DNA of 64,000 nucleotides from Neurospora tetraspora (GCF_033439725.1 NW_026944384.1:3534001-3598000), one strand, 5' to 3'. Counted from the first letter of the stretch, positions 11,730 to 23,883 are shown. Notes: generated by a model from the sequence alone, not told the origin. Numbers and translations are program-made.

Positions 11730-13340
11730 ATGGGTCCAAGCAGAGACGCCTGTGACCGGTGTCACACGATGAAAACCCGGTGTCAACGAACTCCGCAAAC
11801 TCGGGAATGTGTACGATGCAACCGACTCGGAATATCGTGTACCTACTCGCCTCCGGGCCGGACCGGTCGCCCACTAGGTGCTCGCAAGGGGAGTTCAGAG
11901 AAGGGCAAGGAGGAAACGGCCGCAAAGAGCAGTGAGTCTCCTGTTTCCTCGATTTCCAGAGGACAATCTTATTAACGTTGTTATACAGGAAAAGGACGTA
12001 TTCCACATATGGTAAAAACGCACATGCCTACGTCAATGGAAATGACAACGCCTGGACTCGATCACAGTCTGCCGATGATGCCCGACGGGAACTCAGGGGT
12101 AAACCCGAGTCTCCTCGGCGATTTCGACCTGTTTTCCACTTCAGCTTACCAAGCCGAGCTCGACTACCTTTCCTTCCCCTTCATGGACTCGTTCCTCGCC
12201 GAAAGCTCCGGTGACCTCACCTTTGCACTTGCGAGCGCCATGGATTCGCACCCATCCCACTCCTCTGGATCTTCCAGCCCTGCTGGCTCGTCTCTGCACT
12301 CCCCCGTGACACCACAACAACAGTCCTTCCACCACTCGTCCAGCCATGACCACCGCGCCTGGAGCATGAACAGCACCACCGACTCATCAGACCTGGACTC
12401 GCCATTCCCTCTCTTCACCGAAAACATTTTCTCCCCATCTTTCATTCCCAAGCTGCCCCGAAACCAATCTTTCCCCTCGGACGAGCGCAGCCGCGACAGC
12501 GATGGAGACATCCTTGTCCGTCTTCTGGACCTGCAAACTCGCATATCCAACCTCGTCAAGCGCCTCCACGAAGACCGTGGCTCGTCAAACGACTGTAAAG
12601 ACATCCTTAGCGCAGGAAAATCACTCATCAGCCTCCTCGACAGCGTTGCCGCTCCCTCTAGGCTCTTCTCCGCCTCATCTTCCTCGCCGTTCTCAAACAG
12701 CAGCATCTCCGAGCCGGCTAGTCCTATGTCCTCTGGTAGCTCCAGGTCTATCTCCTCCTCCCCATCCTCCGGAAGCTCAGCTTCTCCGCTATCCCCCAGA
12801 ACAACGACAATCCCCAACAACGTCCTCGTTCTTTCTCTCTCCAGCTGCTACGCAACCCTGCTGCATGCCTACGAGCTGCTCGTTGACTCTCTGCATCAAC
12901 ATCACAACCACGCCCACCAGAAATTTGCCTCAAGCACACATACACCGCTGCTGAGTCCTGCTTCGTCTATCTCTTCTTTCTCATCAGAAGAACAACAGCA
13001 GGGTTACTTCATTAGCAACGGGCTGAGACATCAAGCACCACAAACACTAGATAGCAACGATGTTCACCTCAAAGCCATGGCGCAGATGGTGCAAAAGCTT
13101 AGGGGTGCGTTACAGCGGTGTGTGACGAGGGTTGGACAGGGAAGTGGAAGCCACGGGCACGGAGCGCTCGGTGCAAAGAAGAAGCAGGATATGGATATGG
13201 ATATGCATTTGGGTTTAACGGGTTTGGAGAGCTGCAACGCGAGTGCGAGTGATGACTTGCTGATGGGCCTTTCAAGACCGGCGTTGCTGGAGATGGGATG
13301 GGGAGGAGAGGAGGGGTTGTGGCAGGGGATGAACTGGTGA
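11730..13340 (+). CDS. Zn2Cys6 binuclear-cluster transcription factor
   Basis: Fungal nuclear DNA-binding regulator. Exon 1 is 11730-11931 and exon 2 is 11989-13340; the intron uses GTGAGT and TTATACAG, and the phase (1+2) joins to give 517 aa. The zinc cluster is at the extreme N terminus: C8-x2-C11-x6-C18-x8-C27-x2-C30-x6-C37. A basic linker follows (GRTGRPLGARKG). The rest is rich in Ser, Pro and His, with a Ser-rich stretch around the middle and a helical segment (ILVRLLDLQTRISNLVKRL) like the middle homology part of AflR-type regulators; a Met/Asp/Gly-rich C terminus may activate transcription. No fungal-specific TF domain (PF04082) is evident. The target is unknown; the nearest genes (PABA synthase, tRNA) give no clue. 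ATG 11730 precedes the cluster by only seven residues, which is typical. Confidence 0.87.
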
Positions 13341-14207
13341 TGCCCTTGGTAAACTTCTTGCCGTGTTTTTTTCTTTTTTTCTTTTTCTTTTTTTTTGTTG
13401 TTGTTCCCCAGTGTGCGTCACACTCTTGGGTTTCTGTGCTCTTGAACGGATTTTCGGTGGTCATATTTCTTTGAAATGGGAAGCATTGGGATGGCGTTTG
13501 GGCGGGTATGTTGTTGCTTTTGATACGGGGTTCATAGAAAGGTTGTTCATGTCGAAATATAGGAATGCACATAACAATTACAAGAGGATAGAGAGAGGCT
13601 TTCACAGTTTTCAACTTGGCTCCCGGGAGAGAAACTCGACACGAATAACGGAGCTTTGAATGACATGGTCGCAAACAGGTTGTCATTTTGAGCAGTGGTT
13701 GGTTGGTTGACACGAGCTCCTACCTACCTATTCCGCACCCCCAATGTCGAAGAATAAGCACCGACGACCCGACAAATATGATCGACAACTAAAATAGCAG
13801 TATTTCCTTTTTTTCCCCTCTCATTCACAAAATGAACGGAGAAAGATCACAACCGTTCTTAGATCACTGCCTATACTATATATACACTTGTCTAGTAGTA
13901 GCCGTTTCGATCTTCATCACGTACTTCCATCTCATCAGGCTTTTCATCCGAATCTCCCACCCGCTCGCTCCGGTGGAGAACTATAAGTTATTTCGTTGAT
14001 GTGGATAATGCCCATATCACCGAGTTTGGCAGACCCTCCGTACAGATAATCCACCGCCAAGAATGATGCGAAGACTACTTACATGCCTCACTCATACCGA
14101 GTTGCATTGACTTGATGGTGTTTTGAGCCATGAACAGATTTACCGACAATGCGACTTCACCCTATAAGCACAACGCTTTGACCTCCTTTCATCTGAAATT
14201 ACACACA
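13341..14207. other. Intergenic region, no gene seen
   Basis: The 3' flank of the transcription-factor gene. It starts with a T-rich tract (about 13363-13398) and then unremarkable sequence up to tRNA-Thr. Confidence 0.55.
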
Positions 14208-14279
14208 GCCCGCATGGCTCAGTGGTAGAGCGCATCACTAGTAATGATGAGGTCGTCAGTTCGATTCTGGCTGTGGGCA
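14208..14279 (+). tRNA. tRNA-Thr (AGT)
   Basis: An intronless 72-nt cloverleaf. The acceptor stem GCCCGCA pairs with TGTGGGC (one G-T pair), discriminator A at 14279. The D arm is GGCTCAGTGGTAGAGC. The anticodon stem CATCA pairs with TGATG around the loop CTAGTAA, anticodon AGT at 14240-14242. The T arm contains GTTCGATTC. A T-rich terminator (TTGTTCTTTTTG) follows within 15 nt. Confidence 0.95.
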
Positions 14280-14850
14280 TGAACTTGTTCTTTTTGTCTT
14301 TTTGTCTTTTTTGCATGGTCACCTTTTCTTGGTCTAATCTTCAAGGCTTTCATTTTCTTGTTGACTGATGGATGCTTGGGGTTTTCTTTTCTGGTTCACA
14401 ATGGAACTAATGGTAACTTTGAGAATTATCGTCTGTTCATTCGTGTTTTCATTTGTTGAGCAAGTGGCTGGATGATGTTTATCGTCATGATTATTCGTTC
14501 TTCTATCGATCTTCTAGTCTATCGGATCTAGCTCTATATACGCACACTAAACAGATATATCAATAGAAAAAAGGAAATGCAAACAGATATGTAGAACATG
14601 AAAGGGAAGGCATAAATATGTCATGAGAGTCATAACAAGGGAAGAAGGACATAAAGGAAAAGAAGACGAAAGAAGTCGAACGAAAGCCCATGCAACCACC
14701 AAACTCCAATAACTCCATGACCGAAAACGCTTCTAATGCACCAGCCCCTCCTGCACCATGTTCTATTGTCAAGCCGGTATCATGGACAAATCTCTAGCTC
14801 TGGAGACTGTCGTATGCAAGCCGCCTCAACCCCCAGCTCACCCGACACTC
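14280..14850. other. Intergenic region between tRNA-Thr and PABA synthase
   Basis: Holds the tRNA terminator and the 3' flank of the minus-strand PABA synthase gene. No coding frame of note. Confidence 0.55.
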
Positions 14851-17241
14851 TCACCTCATCATTGACTCCAACACACTCCCCGCCTTAATCTCCATCTCCT
14901 CAAACTCCCCTTCATCCGTACTCTGAATAGTAACCGCCCCACCCGCCCCAATCCTCCATACCTCCTTCTGCTCCAGCTTATTCTTCACCAGCGTCCGGAT
15001 AACCACCGAAAAGTCTCCAGCACCCCCAACATCCATATACCCCAACACACCCGCATAGATCCCCCTCGGCCGCTTCTCGAGATCAACCAAGATCTCGCAA
15101 GACCGCTTCTTTGGCGCACCCGTCATCGACCCCGGAGGCAACGAGTTCTTGAGGACATGCAGTCCCCTCGGCGCGCCGGGTAGTTCCGCAGGGGGCAACT
15201 GACCCTCGATGACGGACACGAGCTGGTACACCTTCTCGTACTCCTCCATGACCATCAGCTTAGACACCCAGGTGTTGTCGGCGCCGACGACGCCCGACAG
15301 GTCGTGGCGGATGAGGTCGACGATCATCAGGTTCTCGGCGCGCTCCTTGCTGCTGTTGAGGATCTCGCTGGCGATGTCGTGGGTCATCCCGGGACCCTTT
15401 TTCACGGTGCCCTTGATGGGCCGGAACTGGCAGTGGCCGCCGCGCGACCAAGAGAGGAAGCGCTCGGGGCTGGTGCCGACGATGGACACGTCGGGCAGGT
15501 TGAGGTAGGCGCCGTGCGGGGCTGGGTTGTTAAGGCGCATCTTCTTGTAGAGGGACCAGGTGTTGAGGGGTGGGTTGTCTTTGTCGGAGGATGGGTCCGA
15601 GGGGATGACGATGGAGCTCTCGTCTGTGAGGCAGAGTTCGTAGGAGTCGCCGGATCGGAGATGATCTTGGCAATCTCGGACTTGCGCACGGTAGGAATCG
15701 CCGGTCGGGCGGGTGATGGTGGAGCGGGCGAGTGTGTCGTTGAGGTGACGAGACTCTGTAATGGAAGTGGATGAGAGGCATTCAGATTTGCCGGAGGCAG
15801 CAGAAACGGAGTCGATGAGGCTACCGACGCGGAGAATCCAGGTCCAATCGTTGGGCAGAAGGGATTGGACGTAGATCTGGTTGGTATGGTGATCGATAAC
15901 GATGCTACGGTGGATGAAGGCGAAGTTGATGTCGGGGATAGCTGAGCCGTCGGTTGGCTTTTCGGGAAGCTTGACGTCGATGGTTTCAAGGCCGGCCTCG
16001 TACGAGACGTATCCCATGAAACCGCCCCAAAAGGGGCTGTCGGCGGGCAGGTGACCGGCAATGAACCTGTCCATATCCGAGCGGAGCTTGGACCGGTCGA
16101 TCTCCTGGTTCTGGGGGTAATAGAGATCGAGAGCCTCCTGGAAGAGAGGCCAGCAATCATCGATCGAATCGATGTTCTTGGAGAAATTGCCATACTTGAG
16201 CGTGCGTTCGTAAGAACTGTAGGTGACGTTTGTGGTTTTACCGGGAACAACGAGTCCGATAATGTCGAAGCGACCCATGTTGTGTCCTTGCGAGTCCAGA
16301 AGAATGACTTCGTCATCTCGGTGACCAAGCTTCTCTAGAAGAACAGTGGGAGTAACACCCTGAGCCGGGTATTTGGCCCAGCGGAGGAAGATGCCATCAC
16401 GGCCGGCAGCCGAGCGTAGTTCTTGGGCGAGGTGAGATGTCTTTAGATGACCAGACTGAATAGGCGCGTCGACGAAGAGGCGAGAGAAAGAGTTGGGAAG
16501 ATAACGACCAGTGAGCTCTCCGGTCTTGACCCGGCCGTTGTTGGCCGACCACCGAAGGGCATGCTTCCACCAGTTCACGAGTAAGTCCTTGCCGGCTTCT
16601 GAGGTGCAGATGGATTCGGGATGAAACTGGCACCCCCAGAACGGCTTGGTGACATGGCGCACAGCCATTAAGACGGGACCGTTATCGTCATCACTGAGAT
16701 CCCAAGCCAGAGGCAAGAGGTCAGGGCAAACATCGTTTGGTTGCCAGAAGTGGGTCGCGGGAGCTCCCGTCAGCTCGAGATCAGCATGAAGCGAGTGATA
16801 TTGGGTGCAGTCGAGATCGCCGAGCCCCTTGAGAATATCGGTACCCTGGTGCGTAGATCGGCTGACAATGCCATGGCGGGGGCTCTTGAGTTTCTTGACG
16901 TCGGCACCATGGTTGAGACACAGAGACTGGAAGCCGAGGCAGATGCCGAAGATGGGAAGGAGTTCTGAGTCACTGAGAGCCCAGAGCCTGTTGATGAAGC
17001 CAACATCTTGGGGGTTTCCAGGATGACCGGGTCCGGGCCCGATGACAACGCCATCTACGGCCCGAAGTAGCGTGTGAAGATCCCTGTCAGCCTGCTTGTC
17101 ATCGATGCGAACCATAATGACATTTGCGCCTAGACGCCCCTCGAGAAGACCAATGATGTTGTTTGTGAAAGAGTCGAAACAGTCGACATAGAGGATAGAG
17201 AGTTGCTCATCGAGCGGCGTGGTTCTTGTTACTGAGCCCAT
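14851..17241 (-). CDS. Bifunctional para-aminobenzoate synthase (PabA-PabB fusion)
   Basis: Makes 4-amino-4-deoxychorismate from chorismate and glutamine, the first step to PABA and folate; cytosolic. A single uninterrupted exon encodes 796 aa from ATG 17241 (MGSVTRTTPL). The frame stays open upstream to an ATG at 17337, but the 17241 start fits the glutamine amidotransferase beginning ILYVDCFDSFTNN. Amidotransferase motifs are GPGPGHPGNP, the nucleophile in FGICLGFQ (Cys101) and the His/Glu pair in HPES (His207). The chorismate-binding half has FRPIKGT, with Lys610 in the position that distinguishes PabB from anthranilate synthase (PIAGT), then SLPPGSMTGAPK and the C-terminal IGAGGAV block. 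Architecture and length match fungal and plant fused enzymes. In Neurospora this would correspond to one of the pab loci; which one cannot be told from sequence. Confidence 0.95.
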   Translation of the reverse strand: MGSVTRTTPLDEQLSILYVDCFDSFTNNIIGLLEGRLGANVIMVRIDDKQADRDLHTLLRAVDGVVIGPGPGHPGNPQDVGFINRLWALSDSELLPIFGICLGFQSLCLNHGADVKKLKSPRHGIVSRSTHQGTDILKGLGDLDCTQYHSLHADLELTGAPATHFWQPNDVCPDLLPLAWDLSDDDNGPVLMAVRHVTKPFWGCQFHPESICTSEAGKDLLVNWWKHALRWSANNGRVKTGELTGRYLPNSFSRLFVDAPIQSGHLKTSHLAQELRSAAGRDGIFLRWAKYPAQGVTPTVLLEKLGHRDDEVILLDSQGHNMGRFDIIGLVVPGKTTNVTYSSYERTLKYGNFSKNIDSIDDCWPLFQEALDLYYPQNQEIDRSKLRSDMDRFIAGHLPADSPFWGGFMGYVSYEAGLETIDVKLPEKPTDGSAIPDINFAFIHRSIVIDHHTNQIYVQSLLPNDWTWILRVGSLIDSVSAASGKSECLSSTSITESRHLNDTLARSTITRPTGDSYRAQVRDCQDHLRSGDSYELCLTDESSIVIPSDPSSDKDNPPLNTWSLYKKMRLNNPAPHGAYLNLPDVSIVGTSPERFLSWSRGGHCQFRPIKGTVKKGPGMTHDIASEILNSSKERAENLMIVDLIRHDLSGVVGADNTWVSKLMVMEEYEKVYQLVSVIEGQLPPAELPGAPRGLHVLKNSLPPGSMTGAPKKRSCEILVDLEKRPRGIYAGVLGYMDVGGAGDFSVVIRTLVKNKLEQKEVWRIGAGGAVTIQSTDEGEFEEMEIKAGSVLESMMR

Positions 17242-20200
17242 GATGATTGTGGTATGTGAAGAACGTGTGAGGTGGAAGTCAAAACGAAGCCGAGAAGAAG
17301 AGCCGGGCGAGGCGACTGATATATTGGCGAGATACAAAGTGGAGCCCGTGTGACTTGGAATGGAGTATTTCGAGAATGTGTCTTGCGTTGTCGGCTGTGG
17401 AGTTGTCTTGTGTTTGAAGCTGTCGAGACTGTCGAGGAAAACTCAGGGTTGGTGGCAGAATCCGAGTATAAATGGACGTTGAACAACGTCAAAACCATGT
17501 CCAGAATACCGAAAATATCAGCCGACTAAAGCCATCAACAAACTACTTACAATGATATCGAATCCTTCCATATCCATCAATGTAAGACCGTCCGTGTAAA
17601 GAATGTAGACTCGGCGACTTGCCGTTTCTCTTCCGTCAAAAATGTCGCTTATTTGGCTACACTCGACTAGAGACTGACTCGGGCGAGTTTGATAGAGAAG
17701 TGGTGCATAGTACTGGAATCGGTACCTTAGCCCGGTACTGACACGCTCGATTTGCATACTAAGAGCGTACATGGCGAAGTGAAACCGCGTCGACCGGAGA
17801 TGAAAGGGCGGAACGGAGAAGGAATAAAAACTACATGACTACTTTGCTACTACATGTTAGATGGCAGGTTCAACTTTACACAACAGTAGAGAAAGGTGCT
17901 TACTGCAACAGGTCGGAAATAAGACACCTCATGAGGAATGGGAAACTCGGCCAGTCAGATGGGAATCTTATGACAGCGGATAGCGGTATCCTAGCATGGC
18001 GACAGTCATCTCCGAGTTTGTTCCAGCCTCTGTCAAGACGAAACAGCATGCACCTGTCTACATCCGCTCATGTCCGCGATCCTACCAGACAATGGTGTAT
18101 GGCGTATGGTGCCGGACTGCGTTTCCGGTGTAGTGATAACAAGGAGTGGTTGAAGCAACGATTGCTTGCAGGTAAAAATCAAGGATCGTTTGCTTGTTAG
18201 ACCAGGGTGGTAGCGTAGTAGAAGCTTTCTGGAACAAGTGAGATAGAAGTGAAGTCAAAGCGATGCTTTGTGTAGCACCCGGCGGCTTTTGCGGGGTTTC
18301 GCGGAGGATTTTGAAGGTCACTTACCCATGCACCCTGCTGTGTGACGGTGCGGCTGTCATCACCACTCTTTTGAGGTCGCAACCTATTGTAATTTGGCAT
18401 ATGCGTTGTTACAACGCGATGGTGTGTATGTTCTTCTCCCATGTCTTCCTGCCTCTGGTCCACCTTTGCCAACCGAGCTTCGAACTCCGGCCGGGGGGAA
18501 ACCGAATGGAAGGATCGCCGCGCAGGTATGAGAATGATCTTGGGCCTATGATAATCTTGACTCTCTGCCGCGTTTGGGAGACGAGAATACGCAGTCGTTG
18601 GTAGCTTTGCGGCCTTGATGACTTGCAGGAAAGCGTTGCGCCAAAACGGGAACCGTCCCCGTAACCACACTGCCACTGTAGCATACTGTTCAGTTAATCG
18701 ATCCTTCCGGTACTCCATGTCGGCAAAACTGTGACAAGAAGGGAATGGCTGCAGCCCATCTCGTATACAGCCGTTATCATGCTCTTCTAGGTGTCAGAGG
18801 TCGAGGGTTGGCGCTCTTGTCAACAGTATCGGCCAACTCCAAATGACATCCCGTTTTAAACTCGAAAGCACACTCATATTATGTTATACTGCTCTTTACC
18901 TGCATGAGTTTTATTCTTTTTTCCCCGCCCAAGTGGGTAGTTATTCATGCGAGATACTTGTGAGGATCGTCCGGAAGGGGGCAGGACTACACAGCTGCGA
19001 AGCCCTTGTGTAAACGGCTTGATCTGGGTACCGTGCCGCAAGGGTTGTCCTTTTAGGATGGGGCCTTGCGGCCCGTGATCGTGAATGCGGGCTAACGGCA
19101 GCTTTGGACCTCACACATGGAGCGTTGAGGGACTTTGTTACTGCTTTCATTGGCAGGATATGTGCCACAGTTTTAAGGGTCCATCTCAGACCTCATCGAA
19201 TCGAACCCAGACTACACAGCTGTCAGCGACATAGACTTCATACTTGACCGCTGTTCAGTGGCAGAGTGGCACATCGCTTCATGGGTAGTACGGCAGTGGC
19301 TGGGGCTCAGTCGATGCCGTATGTCGGGGACTTTTGCCATCGGTACCTTAGATAAGGTAACTTTTCCATATCGTGAGATCGAATTCTGAATATCACTGTA
19401 CCGAACCTTGCTGTCCTCGATGCATTTTCGATCCTGCATGGAGCCTCTTTGGTACGGAAATAGAAGCTGTACCAGAAATCGTCGATAGTTCCCCCGGCTG
19501 ACTTGCGAAAACTCTTGGCACACGATCTTGCGTACTTTTGTGTTTGGGGCAGTAGAGTTACTCCTGGATGCAGTTGATTGTGCGATTTGCTCTGGTATGC
19601 TCTGGTAAGTAGCTTACTACTGAGACCGAGAGGGTCGAATGGCTAAAATGATGTAGAGTCCTGTCAGACAGCAAGTGACTTCTCACAACAACGATGTGAT
19701 CGAGATCGTACGAGAACGTATGGCAGTGGGACCGGTCTCCACATAGTTCAGGGGTGAAGTAAACAAAAACATAGCAACCGCCGATGCTCTGGTCCCACAA
19801 GTTGTAAGAGCAGGAACGACTAGCACAACCTGCAGCTATGCCATAGTCAGCTACTCGGAGACTTGTCTTGCCCAGATGCGACGGTAATAGGTGTCGGTAT
19901 GTGCCGTGCTAGTTGACAACATGGCGAGCCGGCACCCGAACCGTGAACAAGTCGTGGTCGACGGTGGGTTAGGGGAGTCGTAGATAATCTTAGCCTGGTG
20001 ATAGTGTGGAGGAGGTGCGGTAATGCCCTCTTCCGTCTTCAGCCCGATTTTGAGGAGCCTTCTTCCCGGCTTCCAATGCCGCGACACTGTCCGCGTACCA
20101 TAAGCTAAATTTTGGATCCAGCTCGTGGCACATCACCACGGGTAAGGCTATGCAGGCAGCGCGGCAGCTGTGAGCGGCAAGAAGGTCTGTGGCTTCAGAT

Positions 20201-22680
20201 CCGAATTGTGTGGCGGCTCGTAAGATCGGGATTGGGTGTCTTGGGGGTGCACCGGAAAACCCCCCTGATGATCCTCCTGGTAGCCCTGCCAAGGCTTGCT
20301 TACCCGAAGTCTTACATGGCGATAACGTCGTGGCCTCGGCCATTTTTGGACCCTGCAAGTAAAGAGTAAACTGGGGGGCTGAGTGTTTGAGGTACGTACC
20401 TAGTATCGTTTCGTGACATAGGTAGTCCGAGTGAAATATGCCTCCTTCGCCGCGTACCATGCGAGGACGTTGTTTCTGGTTTCGGCTACCATTTCCGGTA
20501 GATGTGAGTGGAAAGCCACAACCACTGATCAACCGAACCAATTACCGACTGGTCAAGGGTAGGTAGATAACCATCCGGGAAGAGCCGCACTCGCTCGCGC
20601 TTTTGCTTCGAGAAGTTAAAGCGTCCCTGACTCACAGTATTTTCCCCATTTGCTGACCATTCTCGAGTTGGAGTAACCGTAAGGTTGGTGTGTATTAGAT
20701 ATGTATGAAAGGGGTTGTATCCAGGACGGGAACAAGTGCGTGACTGCTTCTCAAGTTGGTGGTCTATCGTCCTACGTTGCTAATAGGCGGTATCCTGTAT
20801 AGCGGCAGGCAGAGCATGTGTTCGATTCTCGAGAAGTCATGTTGTCTTGTCACAAAATCCTTAGGCGACTTTCTGGATCCATGACTGTGTTGATAGAGAG
20901 CAAAGTAAGGCCGATATGGCAATGGGCATTGGAGAGAGGGAGAAGAATGGTTTTTATAGCCACGGCATTTCACCTGCTATGTCTCATGGGCACAAGACTG
21001 GTGGACAGTTTAATGTTTGATGAGACCCTTTCTCGGCCACAACTGCTTATCGATGGCAATCTCCTTCAAGTCATGTGGTTGGCGATGTCGAAAACTCGCC
21101 GAGTCACGGTACACTGGCCCGCGCAGAGAACTACTGTAGCTTCATCAAGGAGACGGGATTCGAAACCGGCTCGCTCAAACGTTGTGAGGTCATTCCCCTC
21201 TAGGCAATGATCCGTTGAGCAGCTTCTTGGGACTGCTGGCGTCGACATGTTGATGACTTCCAGAAGTACCGAAAGAGAAGCCGGCCCGTACGAGGTTCAT
21301 TGTCGTATCGTGCCTCCCTCATCTTCGTTTCTCGGTATGGTGGACCTTGGCCTCACAGATGCCAATATCTATCGGCGCTGATGTTGTAGCGCAATACTGA
21401 GCTCGCTGGGCCGCAAAGTTCAAGGCTCATCAACCTGCCAGAGCTCGTCATGAGCCCAACCATGTACAGCCCAAGAGTGAGTGGATGGAAGCAACAAAAT
21501 GGTGGTAGCAGAATCCCATCCTAGGAAGAAGCGATTCCATGTGTCAGTGAGTGTTGATATGACTCTTCACAACTGACCTCCGGTGACTTGTATGAATTGA
21601 AAATCACGCCATTGTGCTTGTGAAGGTCGCTGATCCTTCTAGAATATCGGAAATGCCCAACATTGGCCTAAGGGGAGAGACGAGACGCGGCCCAAGGTGA
21701 AGAAGATATTGATTGACTCGACAGCTGTCGACCAGCATGCCATGTGTCAGGCCACGGCACTGAGGGGTGTTGATGAACCCGATAACTGAGATGCGATTTT
21801 TGGCGGATGGAATGTTGGGCTTCGGCAAAGGTTCTCTTCTTTCCGTGCAAGGCATCTCAGGGCAGGGCATTCCAATTGACGATTCCGAGTCGCTCGAGTC
21901 ACTGCATGGCCTTTGTTTCACCATGCGCGCAAAGACTGCAGTGCTGGCCGAATGATGTAGCCGCGGTAGATGAGCTCGCGCTGCCGCTCAATCCGATTTG
22001 TTTCCCTCGTCGATGACAAGAAACGGTCAAGGGAATTGACGACGAGATGTGTTGTCATTTGAACCTGTCGATTCCGGGGAAGTGGGAAGAGGAGGACGAT
22101 TGGATGGCAGACGCTTTGGGACGTGACATCAGCGAGCGTTTCGGTGCCTGAATTCGCTGGGGAGATCGCTGGACAATCCAGTAACGGGGAAGGTGAGGCC
22201 TCTTGGGTTGCGACCCAACTGGGGCGCTCCTGCTTGGTGATGAATGGGTGTGGACCCTGAACTGCCCAGTCTCGCCAGTGCTGCCCTGAACACATGATGT
22301 GAGGCAGTGCTCCATCAGCTGAATGGGCGGTTCGGTCAACCGCCTGCAAACTTCCACCGCCTCTGGCGAATAACCGCCAGCCCCCAGTCTCTTCACTGCC
22401 AACGATGCGGGTCGCGATGGATCAAGCTGGGCGCTGTTGCAAGGGTCGTTTCATCTGGGGGCTGGGGATGGGGTCACAAGAAGGTTGATATTCTTTTTCT
22501 CTTACTTCTTCCAGCCCTTCCCTCTTCATCAATATCTTCATCATTACCAGTCCCGTCCCTCGACTCCGATCCTGTCTCAAGTGGATAGACACAGACACAA
22601 TTCCTTTGTTCGCGAGACTCGATCCTTGATCCTCGATAACGAACTCCGCTACGGGCTGCGCCTAACCGACCACCTTAACC
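17242..22680. other. 5.4-kb region without a convincing gene
   Basis: Upstream of the divergent PABA synthase (-) and the T5orf172 gene (+). The longest frames are at 18197-18718 and 19990-20541 (minus); neither has a recognisable domain or convincing codon pattern. A 10-bp tandem duplication of TGCTCTGGTA lies near 19587-19606. No tRNA, 5S rRNA or inverted-repeat element was recognised. Base composition looks ordinary, not the AT-rich pattern of heavily RIP-mutated repeats. Confidence 0.5.
18197..18718 (-). CDS. Hypothetical ORF, 173 codons, doubtful
   Basis: An ATG-started frame (MEYRKDRLTEQYATVAVWLR) with a basic, Arg-rich N-terminal half. A good donor (GTAAGT) lies inside it at about 18321-18326, so if it is a gene the product probably continues in another exon and the last third of the frame is intronic. 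No domain is recognised. It may equally be chance or an orphan transcript. Confidence 0.2.
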   Translation of the reverse strand: MEYRKDRLTEQYATVAVWLRGRFPFWRNAFLQVIKAAKLPTTAYSRLPNAAESQDYHRPKIILIPARRSFHSVSPRPEFEARLAKVDQRQEDMGEEHTHHRVVTTHMPNYNRLRPQKSGDDSRTVTQQGAWVSDLQNPPRNPAKAAGCYTKHRFDFTSISLVPESFYYATTLV

Positions 22681-23883
22681 ATGCCCATCTTCAACAACAC
22701 TCCCGAGGCCAGGCTTGGCAGAGCCGACTCCAAAAACCCATCAACAACATGTCGCGGAATCACGTCTGCCGGCAAGCCCTGCAGACGCCCCAACAGTCTC
22801 ACTCAAGGTGGAAAAGTAAAGGTTAGCGACCCGAGCGATGAGCGCCTCTACTGCCACCAGCACAAGGACCAGGCTCGTCTGGCGGCCCATTCGGCTCCTG
22901 GGCCCGTCCGACCAGCCCATGCCGCCATCGCCGAGGAGCGCTCCAGTCTCGACACCTTAGCCGAGCGTCTGGGCTTGATGAAGACCAATTCGGCCCAAGT
23001 ACGGCCATCTGCGCAATACCAAAGACCTCCACGACCGGCGCAGCAGAAGAAGAGCTCCTCGCTTTGGTGCTGCTGCTTCAGCATCCCCCTAGACCTCGAG
23101 CTCGAGGAACAAGCTCCGCCGCCGCGACCTCAGCCCAAGCCCGTACAGCACCATGGATCCTCGCAGCCCTCCCACCTGGCGCCCCCATCAGGGTCGAGCC
23201 AACGCCCCCCAGCTGGCTCCAGCGTTTCCCAGACGGGGCAGTTCATGTCCCTGATCCCGCACACCGCCTCTCCCGAGACAGCCTCCTTGTTGATGAAGGA
23301 ACTCGCCAAGGGCTTCTCCTCGGGCGACGAGGCCGGCTACATCTACATCTTCTGGCTCACGCCCGAAACCGACCCGGCGACACCGCCGCACGAAGCCGCC
23401 AAGGCCTTGCTCACCACCAACCCACGATCGCGATCGACCTCTCGCGGGCGGGCGGCCAGCGACGCGCTGGATCGGTACGCCACCTCGTATGATGACAGTC
23501 GCGGCAGGGCCGGTGCCGGCAGTAACGAGAAGAAGAATAAGAAGATCCTTCTCAAGATCGGCCGCGCCAACAACGTGCAGCGGCGTCTGAACGAGTGGCA
23601 GCGCCAGTGCGGATACAACATTTCGTTGATTAGATATTACCCCTATGTTTCGTCGTCCAGCACCAGCGACGTGATGCGCAAGATGCCGCACAGCCACAAG
23701 GTCGAGAGGCTCATCCATATCGAGCTGCAGGGGCGCGGGCTGAGGGTTATGGACCGCGGCAAGTGCGCGTCGTGCGGGAAGGAGCATAAGGAGTGGTTCG
23801 AGGTGGATAATACGAGGGCGGCGGTGGCGGATATCGATGAGGTTGTGAGGAGGTGGTCGGACTGGGACGAGACTCAGGCTTAG
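22681..23883 (+). CDS. T5orf172 (DUF1766, GIY-YIG-like) domain protein
   Basis: A single exon of 400 aa starting MPIFNNTPEARLG. The N terminus has a Cys/His knot (CRGITSAGKPCRRP ... YCHQHK, about residues 24-60), likely a small zinc-binding element. A disordered Pro/Gln-rich linker contains a CCC cluster (SLWCCCFS, about 126-133) that could be palmitoylated. The C-terminal half (about 220-395) fits the T5orf172/DUF1766 family: GYIYIFWL corresponds to the GIY strand and LLKIGRANNVQRRLNEWQRQ to the YIG strand with its arginine. Further on are the conserved HKVERLIH helix and a second zinc-like motif (CASCGKEHKEWFEV). Families of this kind are related to GIY-YIG nucleases, but a catalytic role for the fungal branch is not established. 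The frame is interrupted by a low-complexity Ser/Arg insert (about 240-280). Confidence 0.85.
   Translation: MPIFNNTPEARLGRADSKNPSTTCRGITSAGKPCRRPNSLTQGGKVKVSDPSDERLYCHQHKDQARLAAHSAPGPVRPAHAAIAEERSSLDTLAERLGLMKTNSAQVRPSAQYQRPPRPAQQKKSSSLWCCCFSIPLDLELEEQAPPPRPQPKPVQHHGSSQPSHLAPPSGSSQRPPAGSSVSQTGQFMSLIPHTASPETASLLMKELAKGFSSGDEAGYIYIFWLTPETDPATPPHEAAKALLTTNPRSRSTSRGRAASDALDRYATSYDDSRGRAGAGSNEKKNKKILLKIGRANNVQRRLNEWQRQCGYNISLIRYYPYVSSSSTSDVMRKMPHSHKVERLIHIELQGRGLRVMDRGKCASCGKEHKEWFEVDNTRAAVADIDEVVRRWSDWDETQA

Noticed and set aside
19990-20541. 183-codon minus-strand frame
   Set aside because: No domain, no splice support and atypical composition; not strong enough to call.
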